Positions 8,504 to 16,854 of a DNA stretch of 42,319 nucleotides are shown one piece after another (within the stretch, counting starts at the first letter, position 1; every line of letters begins with the position of its first letter). The DNA is taken from contig JABMRT010000236.1 of NCBI GenBank assembly GCA_013202295.1, positions 1-42,319 of the forward strand, given 5' to 3'. The notes beneath the pieces were generated by a model that was given only the letters and a program-made list of their open reading frames with translations, did not search any database and was not told where the DNA came from. Made by a program: the position numbers and the translations under genes. This DNA comes from Candidatus Zhuqueibacterota bacterium (lineage in GTDB: Bacteria; Zhuqueibacterota; QNDG01; JABMRT01).

Positions 8504-8932
8504 ATGAAAAAATCAGAGAGAAAGAATGTGAAAACAAAGAAACTGCTTACTATATCCTCAATCGTATTACTGTTATTCTTAAGCGGCTCGGCAATATACG
8601 GCGGGCTGATGTTGATGATTGATCCCAGCGGTGTTAAACTGGGGCTGCCATCCGAATTGCTTAATGACATTCCCTTTAGAAATTTCTTCATCCCTGGTTT
8701 GATTCTGTTTGTCATGAATGGACTGTTCAGCCTAATGATTGCCATTCTCACATTTAAAAAAGTGAAATACTATGATTGGCTTATCCTGTTTCAGGGATGC
8801 GTGCTCGCGGTTTGGCTGACGGTAGAGCTGGTGCTGGGAATTTTTGATCCGTTTCTTCACTATACCTGTTACAGCATTGCCGTGTTGTTAATTATTATGG
8901 GAATTCTACTCATTATCGGGAGGAAACGATGA
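8504..8932 (+). CDS. Small four-helix integral membrane protein, unknown function
   Basis: The 142-residue protein has a short basic N-terminus (MKKSERKNVKTKK) and about four hydrophobic segments: residues 14-36, 60-84, 90-112 and 117-138. It ends in GRKR. No domain is recognised. The ATG has no strong ribosome site. The stop codon overlaps the ATG of the broken gene at 8929 (ATGA), so the two once formed a translationally coupled pair. Confidence 0.7.
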   Translation: MKKSERKNVKTKKLLTISSIVLLLFLSGSAIYGGLMLMIDPSGVKLGLPSELLNDIPFRNFFIPGLILFVMNGLFSLMIAILTFKKVKYYDWLILFQGCVLAVWLTVELVLGIFDPFLHYTCYSIAVLLIIMGILLIIGRKR

Positions 8933-8997
8933 ATCAAGAGAAAAATGAAACCTATTGGAGCCAGTTTTTCCATCGAGAAATCCGTGTTGATCGGTGA
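8929..8997 (+). pseudogene. Truncated gene start, possibly of a SAM methyltransferase
   Basis: An ATG overlaps the stop of the preceding gene as ATGA, and GGGAGG sits five bases in front of it, the best ribosome site in the neighbourhood. It opens only 22 codons: MNQEKNETYWSQFF.., then HREIRVDR and a stop. The reading frame runs straight into the ATCCGTG-type repeat. Openings such as NETYWSQF are common at the start of class I SAM-dependent methyltransferases, from memory. I therefore read this as a gene cut off by deletion or repeat insertion. Too little remains to be sure of the family. The 184 bases after it, up to the phosphofructokinase, hold nothing I recognise. Confidence 0.4.
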
Positions 8998-9001
8998 AAA
9001 T
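8977..9001. repeat. ATCCGTG-type repeat inside the broken gene
   Basis: AAATCCGTGTTG and ATCGGTGAAAAT form a short copy of the same repeat type as at 46-78. It supplies the stop codon of the truncated reading frame starting at 8929. Confidence 0.4.
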
Positions 9002-9181
9002 ACAAAATCATTGTTTATCATTGGTAAGAAACAATCGGGAACTTAACACAATGGCACCATGATCTATTTTGAAATCATTGATCAATCAGGTTCACCTTTT
9101 CATACAAAAGAATACTAGAGACAAATCTGAATGATTACTTGCAGACGATTTTAAATGAGTAAATAGAAGCAAAGGACAAAT

Positions 9182-10530
9182 ATGAATTATAAAGAGGTCA
9201 TTGAACATCCCGAAAAATATGATTTCAACATACAAGCACTTGGCGATTGTTCTATTCCGAATCCTTTCCGAGGCCGTCGATTTATTGGTGATTTTGAAAG
9301 GGTCTCTTTTGCGGTAAAGCTTCACGAACTTGAACCGATATTTGAGTCAGGGAAGGATCTGCCTTCTTTTGAAAGGGCGGGTCCTCGCAAGAACATTTTT
9401 CATGATCCTCAGAAAACGCGAGCCGCCATAATTACCTGTGGTGGACTTTGTCCCGGGTTGAATGATGTTATTAAGAATATTGTAAATGTGCTATGGCAGG
9501 GATATGGCGTCCAAGATATTCTCGGATTGCGTTATGGATACCGTGGACTATCAGCCAAGCATACATTGCCGCCCTTGTTGCTCAATCCGAACAATGTGGA
9601 TACAATTCATGAACATGGGGGAACGATACTCGGTTCCTCCCGCGGCAATCAGGATATTGGCGAAATGGTGGAGACACTGATTAAAAAGAAGATCAACCTC
9701 CTTTTTACAATAGGAGGGGATGGAACTCTGCAGGGCGCAGGAGCGATTGCAGAGGAAATTTCAAAACGGAATTTGCCGATCAGCATCATCGGTGTGCCAA
9801 AAACAATTGATAATGATTTAAGCTTTACGGAAAAAACGTTCGGTTTCGAAACCGCAGTTTACGCATCGCCGATATTATTACAGCTGCCAACAATGAGGCC
9901 AAGGGTGCGTTCAACGGAATCGGTCTGGTTAAACTTATGGGACGCGATTCGGGATTTATCGCAAGCTATGCATCCATCGCAAATTCTGTGGTCAACTTTT
10001 GTCTTGTTCCAGAAGTGCCGTTGATCCTGCATGGAGAAAACGGTTTGCTTCGGGCTCTGGAAAGGCGATTTGATCAGAGAAAGGATCATGCTGTCATCGT
10101 TGTTGCAGAGGGCGCCGGTCAGGACCTTTTTCAGAAAAGTCCGGAGATATGTGAAAAATCAGGGGATCATATAAATAATGATATTGGCCTTCTGTTGAAG
10201 ACAGAAATTAACAACCATTTTAAAAAATGTGGAAAAGAAGTAAGCATAAAATACTTCGATCCCAGCTATTATATCCGTAGTGTTCCTGCCGAAGGCACTG
10301 ATGCTATTTTCTGTCATATGCTGGCTGAGCATGCGGTTCATGCAGGTATGGCTGGCAAAACAAATATGGTTGTGGGATTCTGGAGCAATACGTATACTTA
10401 TATTCCCATCCCATTAGCAACTCTGGCACGCCGAAAAGTGAATCTGAATGGCGATTTATGGAATGCTGTTCTGGGGCTGACACAGCAGGAGAAATATTTT
10501 AAGACGGGAAGCAGCGATACATTAGAATAA
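9182..10530 (+). CDS. 6-phosphofructokinase, reading frame interrupted by one base
   Basis: Glycolytic enzyme that phosphorylates fructose 6-phosphate. The gene is read in two frames. The 5' part ends its homology at FGFETAV near 9858, and the 3' part resumes at once as RIADIITAANNEAKGAFNG in the minus-one frame. Adding one T to the TTT at 9858-9860 gives a seamless protein of about 449-450 residues, the normal length of the long PFK clade seen in spirochetes, plants and trypanosomes. Motifs: TCGGLCPGLNDVI, TIGGDGTLQGA, PKTIDND, KLMGRDSGFIA and VAEGAGQ. The combination of GGDGT (not GGDD) and PKTIDND suggests ATP rather than pyrophosphate as donor. A sequencing error is more likely than gene death. 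It stands alone with weak signals upstream. Confidence 0.85.
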
Positions 10531-10618
10531 ACAATAGTATTTATACTTAGTGGTATATGAAATATGCTTGAAACGGATTTCATACAGTGAACAAATTCGT
10601 AGAAGAGGAGATGTAACA

Positions 10619-11074
10619 ATGAGCGTATTAAATAAATCCATCGGTTGCTATCCATTGGGCATTTGGATTGCGTTTGTCGCGCTTGTGCTGATTCTTATTG
10701 CATGGATCATGCAAAGTTACTCCCTAATCGACTGGGAAGGTGCAGTTGAGCTTGGTCTTCAGAATGAGAGTTTTTCGGGGAATGAGACTGAGCGAGCAGT
10801 CGCGGATGTCGAAAGAGGTATTGCAATCGCGGATATCTTGTGGGTTTTTCCGATCTGGCTTATTGCATTCATCGGATTGTTACGAAAGAGGTTTTTCGGC
10901 TTTCTTGCGGCTATGATGGAGTTCGCGATTTGCGTTTATTTTCCACTGTTTTATATCTTTCGGGATAGTTCGGGACAGGATATTGTATTGGGCGTGCTGT
11001 TGCTCTGGTTGATTCCTTCGCTCCTGGGTATCATGGGGCTTTGGGCAAACCGTGATTTATTTAGGGAGTCATAG
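10619..11074 (+). CDS. Four-helix integral membrane protein, unknown function
   Basis: 151 residues with hydrophobic segments at about 14-34, 77-95, 99-119 and 124-145. A loop between the first two carries acidic residues (WEGAVELGLQNESFSGNETERAV). The frame is open back to 10550. ATG 10619 is preferred because AGAGGAG lies at proper distance and the protein then starts just before its first helix. It is followed one base later by another membrane protein gene, so they are co-transcribed. No family name is recognised. The two following genes have similar size and topology, which suggests a small membrane gene cluster. Confidence 0.7.
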   Translation: MSVLNKSIGCYPLGIWIAFVALVLILIAWIMQSYSLIDWEGAVELGLQNESFSGNETERAVADVERGIAIADILWVFPIWLIAFIGLLRKRFFGFLAAMMEFAICVYFPLFYIFRDSSGQDIVLGVLLLWLIPSLLGIMGLWANRDLFRES

Positions 11075-11075
11075 A

Positions 11076-11513
11076 ATGATAGAACCGACTGTCTTGACAT
11101 GGATTTTAGCTGGCTTTGGGACGGTTATATTTCTCTTGCTCATGTCTGCACAGTTTATCATCTTAATCAAACCGAAAAGCCAACAGGCCAAAGACATTCT
11201 CATCGGTAAGGGTGAAGAATGGCGAGACCGGACCCATTTTAAATCGGCGTACGCATTCGCCTGGGCGGATTGGCTTGTTATCATGCCTCTCCTTGTTGCT
11301 AGCAATATCGGCGTGCTACTCGGACAGCAATGGGGTTATATCTTATGGATAGCCCTGGGAATTCTTTCAATTTATTTCAGCATCGTTTTCTGGGTGATGG
11401 AAAAGGAGTATACTTACCCGACCTATGGTCCTTTGGCCTATTACACCTATTTCTGGGGATTTTATCTTTATTGGGGAGTTGCTGTGATTGTATATTCTGG
11501 TTTAAGATTATAA
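11076..11513 (+). CDS. Integral membrane protein, unknown function
   Basis: 145 residues with about four hydrophobic segments: 6-30, 65-83, 88-107 and 122-143. A basic cytosolic loop KPKSQQAKDILIGKGEEWRDR lies between helices one and two. Aromatic-rich loops (YPTYGPLAYYTYFWGFYLYWG) precede the last helix. ATG 11076 comes directly after the stop of the upstream gene, with AGGGAG before it; the frame is open to 11052 but that would overlap the previous gene. No recognised domain. Confidence 0.7.
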   Translation: MIEPTVLTWILAGFGTVIFLLLMSAQFIILIKPKSQQAKDILIGKGEEWRDRTHFKSAYAFAWADWLVIMPLLVASNIGVLLGQQWGYILWIALGILSIYFSIVFWVMEKEYTYPTYGPLAYYTYFWGFYLYWGVAVIVYSGLRL

Positions 11514-11556
11514 TCTCGGCTCAATCTCCTCCATTGGACAAATCAAAGGAGTTGTT

Positions 11557-11982
11557 ATGAATCAACTAAAGAATAGATTGTTTTGGATAAAATTTCCATA
11601 TTGGTTGGGAATAGGTGCTGATGCACTCTGGGCAGTTGGATTACTTTTCCCATCAGTATTTGGCGCTCTAGTTGGTAACGCGGATTTCAATCCTGATTTA
11701 CAGACCAGATCAATTCTGTTAATTGCAGGCACCTTAATGACCGGCTGGACATGTCTTCTCATATGGGCGGTCAGAAAACCAATAGAACGAAGAGTTGTTA
11801 TCCTTTTAACTGCTTTTCCGGTAGTTTTTGGATTGTTTATTGTAACACTCATTGGATTTATAAACGGAAATGTCTTTATTGTTTGGGCTCTGATCAAGTG
11901 CATCATATTGATGCTATCCATGGTGACCAGTTATAATTTGGCTGGAAAAATGGAAAGGGAGATTGTAGAGAAGCATCAATAA
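11557..11982 (+). CDS. Integral membrane protein, unknown function
   Basis: 141 residues with about four hydrophobic helices: 16-36, 50-71, 79-101 and 105-125. The N-terminus is charged (MNQLKNRLFWIK) and the tail is hydrophilic (KMEREIVEKHQ). AAAGGAG sits 6-8 bases before the ATG. It is the third small membrane gene in a row on the same strand, 43 bases after the previous one. The layout GADALWAVGLLFP with a following polar loop is seen in uncharacterised membrane proteins of many environmental bacteria, but I cannot assign a function. Confidence 0.7.
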   Translation: MNQLKNRLFWIKFPYWLGIGADALWAVGLLFPSVFGALVGNADFNPDLQTRSILLIAGTLMTGWTCLLIWAVRKPIERRVVILLTAFPVVFGLFIVTLIGFINGNVFIVWALIKCIILMLSMVTSYNLAGKMEREIVEKHQ

Positions 11983-12037
11983 TCAGAGAGCATTTTCAAT
12001 TATCCTAGTTATATAATACCATAATGGAGTCATCCTC

Positions 12038-13621
12038 ATGATAGAGAGAAGAGAATTCTTAAAAATTGCGGGAGCTGCAACGGGTGGGATTATTCTCAAT
12101 CCATTGAATGCTTCGGAATATCGTTCAAAAAGAGCCGCGGATTATTTTGCAATCCATCCTTTTATTGAACAAAATCCCAATGCAGTTTTTATCATGAGAA
12201 CCGATGTGGATGTAAAGACAAATTCCGAGGCAGTTAAACAGGCAGGTCAACTGTTCGGGCAATCTGTATTCCAACTGACGGATGACGAAACCACAGGTGT
12301 GCCATTGAGTCATTTGTTCCCCATTAAACCAAATTTGACCTCATGGCAGTGGGACGCACCGCCGAATGTAGATTTTGAACAAGTGATGGGCATTGTGACC
12401 GATGTAAATTTTGTAGAAGGTGTCATCGAAAGCATGAAAGCGCTGGGTATCAATGCCGAGCAATTCTATATTCGTGATGCGAATGGTTCCGAAAATATTG
12501 AAAAAGCGGGGTACGGTGCGATGAGAGATCGTACCGGTGTCGATATCCAATTGGGTGCTGGAAATCCACAACTGCAATGGGTGGATGTTCCTGAGGGTGT
12601 ATGGTTTAATCGTATCCCCTATTTATGGCCCATGAATGCGCCGAATAGCTGGCTGCTGAATATCGCAAAATTTAAAGCCCATGGCATGGGATTGACTCTC
12701 TGCGCCAAGAATCTTCAGGGAAGCATCGCCTCACCGTATGTAAGCCATTGTTCAGCATTTGGTGCATCAATGGGCATTGATTCTGCCCATATACAACCCA
12801 ATGCATTTAATGTGATTGCGGATAATTATAATCGTCATAGAGATGCAGGTATTCCACGATGGGATGTAAGCGGATTGGATTTCACTGGTGGAAAAGGCAT
12901 GGAGACATGGGTCACACGTTGCCTGGATAATAATTCTATTTTAAAACCGGGATTAAATATAATTGAAGGCATTTACGGGCGGGATGGAGATGGCTTTTAT
13001 CACGGTCCGCATGGTGGTGTCGCCCAGGATTTTATGACCAATATAATCATCTTCGGTAAAAATGCTTTTTATGTGGATATCATCGGAAAATGGCTTGGCG
13101 GACATGAGCCCGGAAATTTCGGACTTTTTCATAACGCAAAAGAACGCGACTTTATCAACACATTTAATCCTGAAGAAATTCCTTTATATGAATGGAATGA
13201 AAGTGGAGAAGCGACTCTTTCTGATATAACAAATTTTGAACGTACTGGTCTCCGAACCAAATATCTAACAAAGCCAGGTGAAGATCAATATCATCTATGC
13301 AATGAACCGTATGAGTATGAAACATCGCTTGTTGATGATCATTCAACAAGCATACCGGAAAGCTTTGTTCTACGGCAGAACTATCCGAATCCATTTAATC
13401 CCTCGACATCCATTGAGTTCATTCTGCCAGAGAATGGAAAAACGCGATTAGAAATTTTAAACAGCCGCGGTGAAATTGTAGATATTATTGCGGATGGATT
13501 TCATCGAAAAGGAACTCACCTGGCTGTTTGGAGAAACCATAATTTGCCTTCGGGAACTTACTTCTATCGATTAAGATTTAATTCATACAATGAAGTCAAG
13601 AAAATGGTTCTTATAAAATAG
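12038..13621 (+). CDS. DUF362 protein with Tat-type leader and type IX-like sorting domain
   Basis: 527 residues in three parts. A twin-arginine-type leader MIERREFLKIAGAATGG is followed by a long DUF362-like domain (about 45-360) with LFPIKPNLTSWQWD, FYIRDANGS, NIAKFKAHGMGLTLCAKNLQG and DGFYHGPHGG. About residues 440-527 form a sorting domain that starts NYPNPFNPSTSIEFILP and ends EVKKMVLIK. DUF362 proteins are suspected redox or metal-related enzymes, but no activity is proven. A Tat leader implies folding, perhaps with a cofactor, before export. Joining it to an outer-membrane sorting tail is unusual. The next gene (DUF4412) is 37 bases away and may be in the same transcript. Confidence 0.85.
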   Translation: MIERREFLKIAGAATGGIILNPLNASEYRSKRAADYFAIHPFIEQNPNAVFIMRTDVDVKTNSEAVKQAGQLFGQSVFQLTDDETTGVPLSHLFPIKPNLTSWQWDAPPNVDFEQVMGIVTDVNFVEGVIESMKALGINAEQFYIRDANGSENIEKAGYGAMRDRTGVDIQLGAGNPQLQWVDVPEGVWFNRIPYLWPMNAPNSWLLNIAKFKAHGMGLTLCAKNLQGSIASPYVSHCSAFGASMGIDSAHIQPNAFNVIADNYNRHRDAGIPRWDVSGLDFTGGKGMETWVTRCLDNNSILKPGLNIIEGIYGRDGDGFYHGPHGGVAQDFMTNIIIFGKNAFYVDIIGKWLGGHEPGNFGLFHNAKERDFINTFNPEEIPLYEWNESGEATLSDITNFERTGLRTKYLTKPGEDQYHLCNEPYEYETSLVDDHSTSIPESFVLRQNYPNPFNPSTSIEFILPENGKTRLEILNSRGEIVDIIADGFHRKGTHLAVWRNHNLPSGTYFYRLRFNSYNEVKKMVLIK

Positions 13622-13658
13622 CGCCATATCATTATGTAATAATTTCAAGGAGGCACAC

Positions 13659-14405
13659 ATGAAAGTCCGTTTTATTATTATGCTCATCCTTTTACTCATG
13701 ATCTCATCCCTTCGCGCGGATGTGTACATGAAGCAGCGTGTTTCGCAGGATGCCTTTCAAATGATGGGGCAGTCGCAGCCGGCGGAAGCATCCATCAATG
13801 AAATCTGGATTACTGCGGACCGGGTTCGCACGGACCGGGGCACGCTGACCATGATCATTGACATGAAAACCAATACATTGACCACGCTCGATCATACTGA
13901 AAAGACGGTGACCGAGATGTCTCTTGATATCTCGAAGGCGATGATGGGGGGCAGATCTGATGCCAGTGCTGAAGACATGGAAGGCATGCAGCAGATGATG
14001 CAATCCATGATGCAGATGAAAATGACTGTCCAGCCCACGGGTGAGAAGCAAAAGATCGGGCAGTGGAACTGTCAGAAATACCTTCAAACGCTTGAAACTG
14101 TAATGGGCGATCTGACCACGGAGATCTGGGCCTCTGAAGAGATCAAGGTCGATATGGATGTGTATCAGAAATTTGCCATGGCTATGATGGCGCAGCAACC
14201 TGGAATGGCGGGATCGCTTGAGAATATGATGGTTGAAATGAAAAAGGTTAAGGGTGTGACCGTGCTCCAGAAAAGCAGCAATCAGATCATGGGTAGTAAT
14301 GTGAAATCCACCTCTGAATTATTAGAAGTGAAAGAGCAGAATTTTTCAAGTGATCTGTTTACCATTCCAGCTGGCTACAAAAAGAAATCCCTTACTGATC
14401 ATTAA
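13659..14405 (+). CDS. Exported DUF4412-family protein
   Basis: 248 residues with a clear Sec signal peptide (hydrophobic residues 5-18, likely cut after SLRA) and a periplasmic domain. The domain follows the DUF4412 pattern: DVYMKQRVSQDAFQMMG, EIWITADRVRTDRG, MIIDMKTNTLTTLDHTEKTVTEM, a methionine-rich acidic linker (MEGMQQMMQSMMQMKM), then QKIGQWNCQKYLQTLE and TTEIWASEEI. The family shares an LolA-like half-barrel look, but no function is established. The ribosome site AAGGAGG before ATG 13659 is very good. A strong hairpin follows the stop at 14436-14477. Confidence 0.85.
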   Translation: MKVRFIIMLILLLMISSLRADVYMKQRVSQDAFQMMGQSQPAEASINEIWITADRVRTDRGTLTMIIDMKTNTLTTLDHTEKTVTEMSLDISKAMMGGRSDASAEDMEGMQQMMQSMMQMKMTVQPTGEKQKIGQWNCQKYLQTLETVMGDLTTEIWASEEIKVDMDVYQKFAMAMMAQQPGMAGSLENMMVEMKKVKGVTVLQKSSNQIMGSNVKSTSELLEVKEQNFSSDLFTIPAGYKKKSLTDH

Positions 14406-14435
14406 TAGATAATTGAATCTTAAGCGATTCATTTT

Positions 14436-14477
14436 ACACCCCCTCATCCTTCAAATGTAACTCTTGTGAGGGGGTGT
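14436..14477 (+). terminator. Intrinsic terminator after the DUF4412 gene
   Basis: ACACCCCCTCA (14436-14446) and TGAGGGGGTGT (14467-14477) are perfect 11-base inverted arms with a 20-base loop, 31 bases after the stop codon. The sequence after it (ATGTTTAAATAAAATT) is only moderately T-rich. It probably ends the DUF362-DUF4412 transcript. Confidence 0.75.
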
Positions 14478-14578
14478 ATGTTTAAATAAAATTGTCTTCA
14501 GCCAGGGGTTGTATTTTACTTTAAAATTATTATCTTTGAAATACACAGTCAGATTTGTATGAAATAAAGGCAGCCCCA

Positions 14579-16849
14579 ATGTCACCAGTTGCACTTATAG
14601 TATTAGGACTTTTTTTTATTTCCGGCTTTGCCGGATTGATCTATCAAGTGCTCTGGATTAAAACCTTCTCCTTTATCCTCGGTAATACGGTTTATACCCT
14701 TTCCACCGTACTCGCTGCCTATATGACGGGTTTGGCGCTGGGCAGTTATGTGATCGGCAAGTGGAAGACCAAGAATCGAAATCCCCTGTTTCTCTTCGCA
14801 ATGCTTGAATTGGGCACCGCGATTTTCTGTTACATCCTGCATATCGTGTTTCAAAATCATATAAAGGATATTGGTGCGATTGGCGTGGTGGATCCCTCGC
14901 AAATCGGAGCCATGGCCTTGCGGTTCGGAATCGCTTTTCTACTGCTTCTTCCTCCTACCTTTCTTATGGGGGGGACATTGCCCGTGCTTTCCCAGTTTAT
15001 CGCACAGCAACGCGAGACGCTCGGACGCCGCATTGGCGTGCTTTACGGGGCCAATGTTCTGGGCGCCGCCTGTGGCACTTTTGTTACAGGATATTTTCTG
15101 ATTCGTCTGCTCGGTCTTGAAGCCACGAATGATGTGGCTGTGGCTTTAAACGGGATTGTGGCACTCGCTGCAATCATGATCGCCCATAAAGTCGCCGCTC
15201 AGGATGGTGCGAATCCGGTTCAGGCCCCGGCTCCTTCCACAACCGAAAAACCATCCGGTAAGCCGGTACTCCTTCTTACGTTACTCCTCCTCTCCGGCTT
15301 CACCTCTTTTGGATATGAAATCTTTTACGCCCGTTTGGCTTCCTATCTTCTTGGCGACAGGATTTTTGCGTCTACGACGATGCTGACGGCATTTATACTT
15401 GGCATCGGGATTGGCAGCCTGCTCATTGGCCGTCTGATTGACCGGACTGGCAGGGAATGGCTCTGGTTTGCATCTCTTCAGATTCTGGCCGGGATTTCCG
15501 CTGGGACTACGATTATCTATTTCCCCGAAATTCTGAAGTTTGCAAATCAAATAGAAGCGGGATTGGGATTCACAAATTCATGGCAGATCGTGTCCATCCG
15601 TTTTATTGAGGCTTTCATTTTAATGTGTCTGCCTGCGATTGCTTTCGGCGCATCTTTTCCCTGTGTAGTGAGAGCGCTTGGCCGATCCGGCGGAGTTATT
15701 TCAGGGCAAGTGGGCAAAGCCTACGCGTTTAATACAGTCGGCAATGTGCTGGGATCGCTGACTACGGGATTTCTCATTCTGCCTCTGGCAGGCACTTACG
15801 CGGGCATGGTTGGAATGGTCATGGTTTCATTGCTGATCGCCGGAGTCGCGGTCTACTTTGCACTGGCTGAAAAATCCAATAAAACACGCATGATTATGGC
15901 ATCCATCCCCGCAGTCGCGATTATTCTCATCTCCACACTGGCGGTTTCAAAGCAGGCCTATCCGTGGCCGCGTGAAGGCAAGCAGCTTCTCTTCGCTGAT
16001 GAAGATGCATCTGCGCTGATTACGGTTTATAAAGGAGAAATGGGATATTATCTGTATGGCGGGAATTCGATGCTTTCGTTTCCGACTGGCAACACCTCGG
16101 CCGAATCCGTTCAGAGCTTTCAGGCACATCTGCCGCTTCTCTTACATCCCGCGCCGAAAGACGCGCTGGTGATCGGTCTGGGATTCGGTGTCACATCAGG
16201 ATCGCTTGCTGTTTATGACGAGATTGAAACTGTGGAATCTATTGAGCTTTTCTCGGGTGCAGTGAAAGCGACATCCATTTTTCATGCATATAATAATGAT
16301 ATTATCAACCAGCCGAAATCCTCTCTTATTATTGCGGACGGCCGATATTATCTGAAACATGTATCAAAAAAATATGATATTATCGTTTCGAATGTTTCAA
16401 AGTCGGATCTGCCTGGAAGCGCCGGATGTTACACCCGTGAATATTTTGAGCTGGCCAGAGAGCGCCTCAAGCCGAATGGTCTGTTTATGGTGCATCTGTA
16501 CGGGGTGGGCGGCAAGATGTTGTTTAAAACATTACGGGACGTGTTTCCCTATGTCGAAGGATTTCTTGGATATCGCGGTACGGTTTACATGGCTGCTTCA
16601 ATGGAACCAATCAGGATGGATCGTGAACAAGTAACGCACAAGATCGAGACCCATCCGGTTTTTCAACAGGATCTTGAGCGCGGCTCAATTCAGACTTTTG
16701 ATCAGTTGTCCCAGCGGCATATCTTTGATCAGCAATACATCAATGAAGTTTATATGGATCCTTCTGTGCCGTTTTTAACGGATGATCGGCCGATCCTAGA
16801 ATATTCGTTATACTCCACCGGATCGGATTTATTTCGATCAGCTTATTAA
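14579..16849 (+). CDS. Fused multi-pass membrane / spermidine-synthase-like protein
   Basis: 756 residues. Residues 1 to about 470 hold some 14 hydrophobic segments arranged as two similar halves, each starting with a GFAGLIYQVLW or GFTSFGYEIFYAR motif. Residues about 500-720 are a spermidine-synthase-type Rossmann domain: DALVIGLGFGVTSG (nucleotide loop), ESIELFSGAV, IIADGRYYL, YDIIVSNVS and GCYTREYFELA. True aminopropyltransferases have an acidic DSTDP-type motif at the IIVSNVS position, and it is missing here, so polyamine synthesis is doubtful. Start 14579 has AAAGG upstream; a TTG at 14555 is also possible. A paralogue begins 5 bases after the stop, so the two are one operon. Confidence 0.85.
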   Translation: MSPVALIVLGLFFISGFAGLIYQVLWIKTFSFILGNTVYTLSTVLAAYMTGLALGSYVIGKWKTKNRNPLFLFAMLELGTAIFCYILHIVFQNHIKDIGAIGVVDPSQIGAMALRFGIAFLLLLPPTFLMGGTLPVLSQFIAQQRETLGRRIGVLYGANVLGAACGTFVTGYFLIRLLGLEATNDVAVALNGIVALAAIMIAHKVAAQDGANPVQAPAPSTTEKPSGKPVLLLTLLLLSGFTSFGYEIFYARLASYLLGDRIFASTTMLTAFILGIGIGSLLIGRLIDRTGREWLWFASLQILAGISAGTTIIYFPEILKFANQIEAGLGFTNSWQIVSIRFIEAFILMCLPAIAFGASFPCVVRALGRSGGVISGQVGKAYAFNTVGNVLGSLTTGFLILPLAGTYAGMVGMVMVSLLIAGVAVYFALAEKSNKTRMIMASIPAVAIILISTLAVSKQAYPWPREGKQLLFADEDASALITVYKGEMGYYLYGGNSMLSFPTGNTSAESVQSFQAHLPLLLHPAPKDALVIGLGFGVTSGSLAVYDEIETVESIELFSGAVKATSIFHAYNNDIINQPKSSLIIADGRYYLKHVSKKYDIIVSNVSKSDLPGSAGCYTREYFELARERLKPNGLFMVHLYGVGGKMLFKTLRDVFPYVEGFLGYRGTVYMAASMEPIRMDREQVTHKIETHPVFQQDLERGSIQTFDQLSQRHIFDQQYINEVYMDPSVPFLTDDRPILEYSLYSTGSDLFRSAY

Positions 16850-16854
16850 AAGTT

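Noticed and set aside
9858-9860. Programmed frameshift in the phosphofructokinase gene
   Set aside because: No canonical X-XXY-YYZ slippery heptamer, and this gene family is not known for frameshifting; a missing base explains it more simply.
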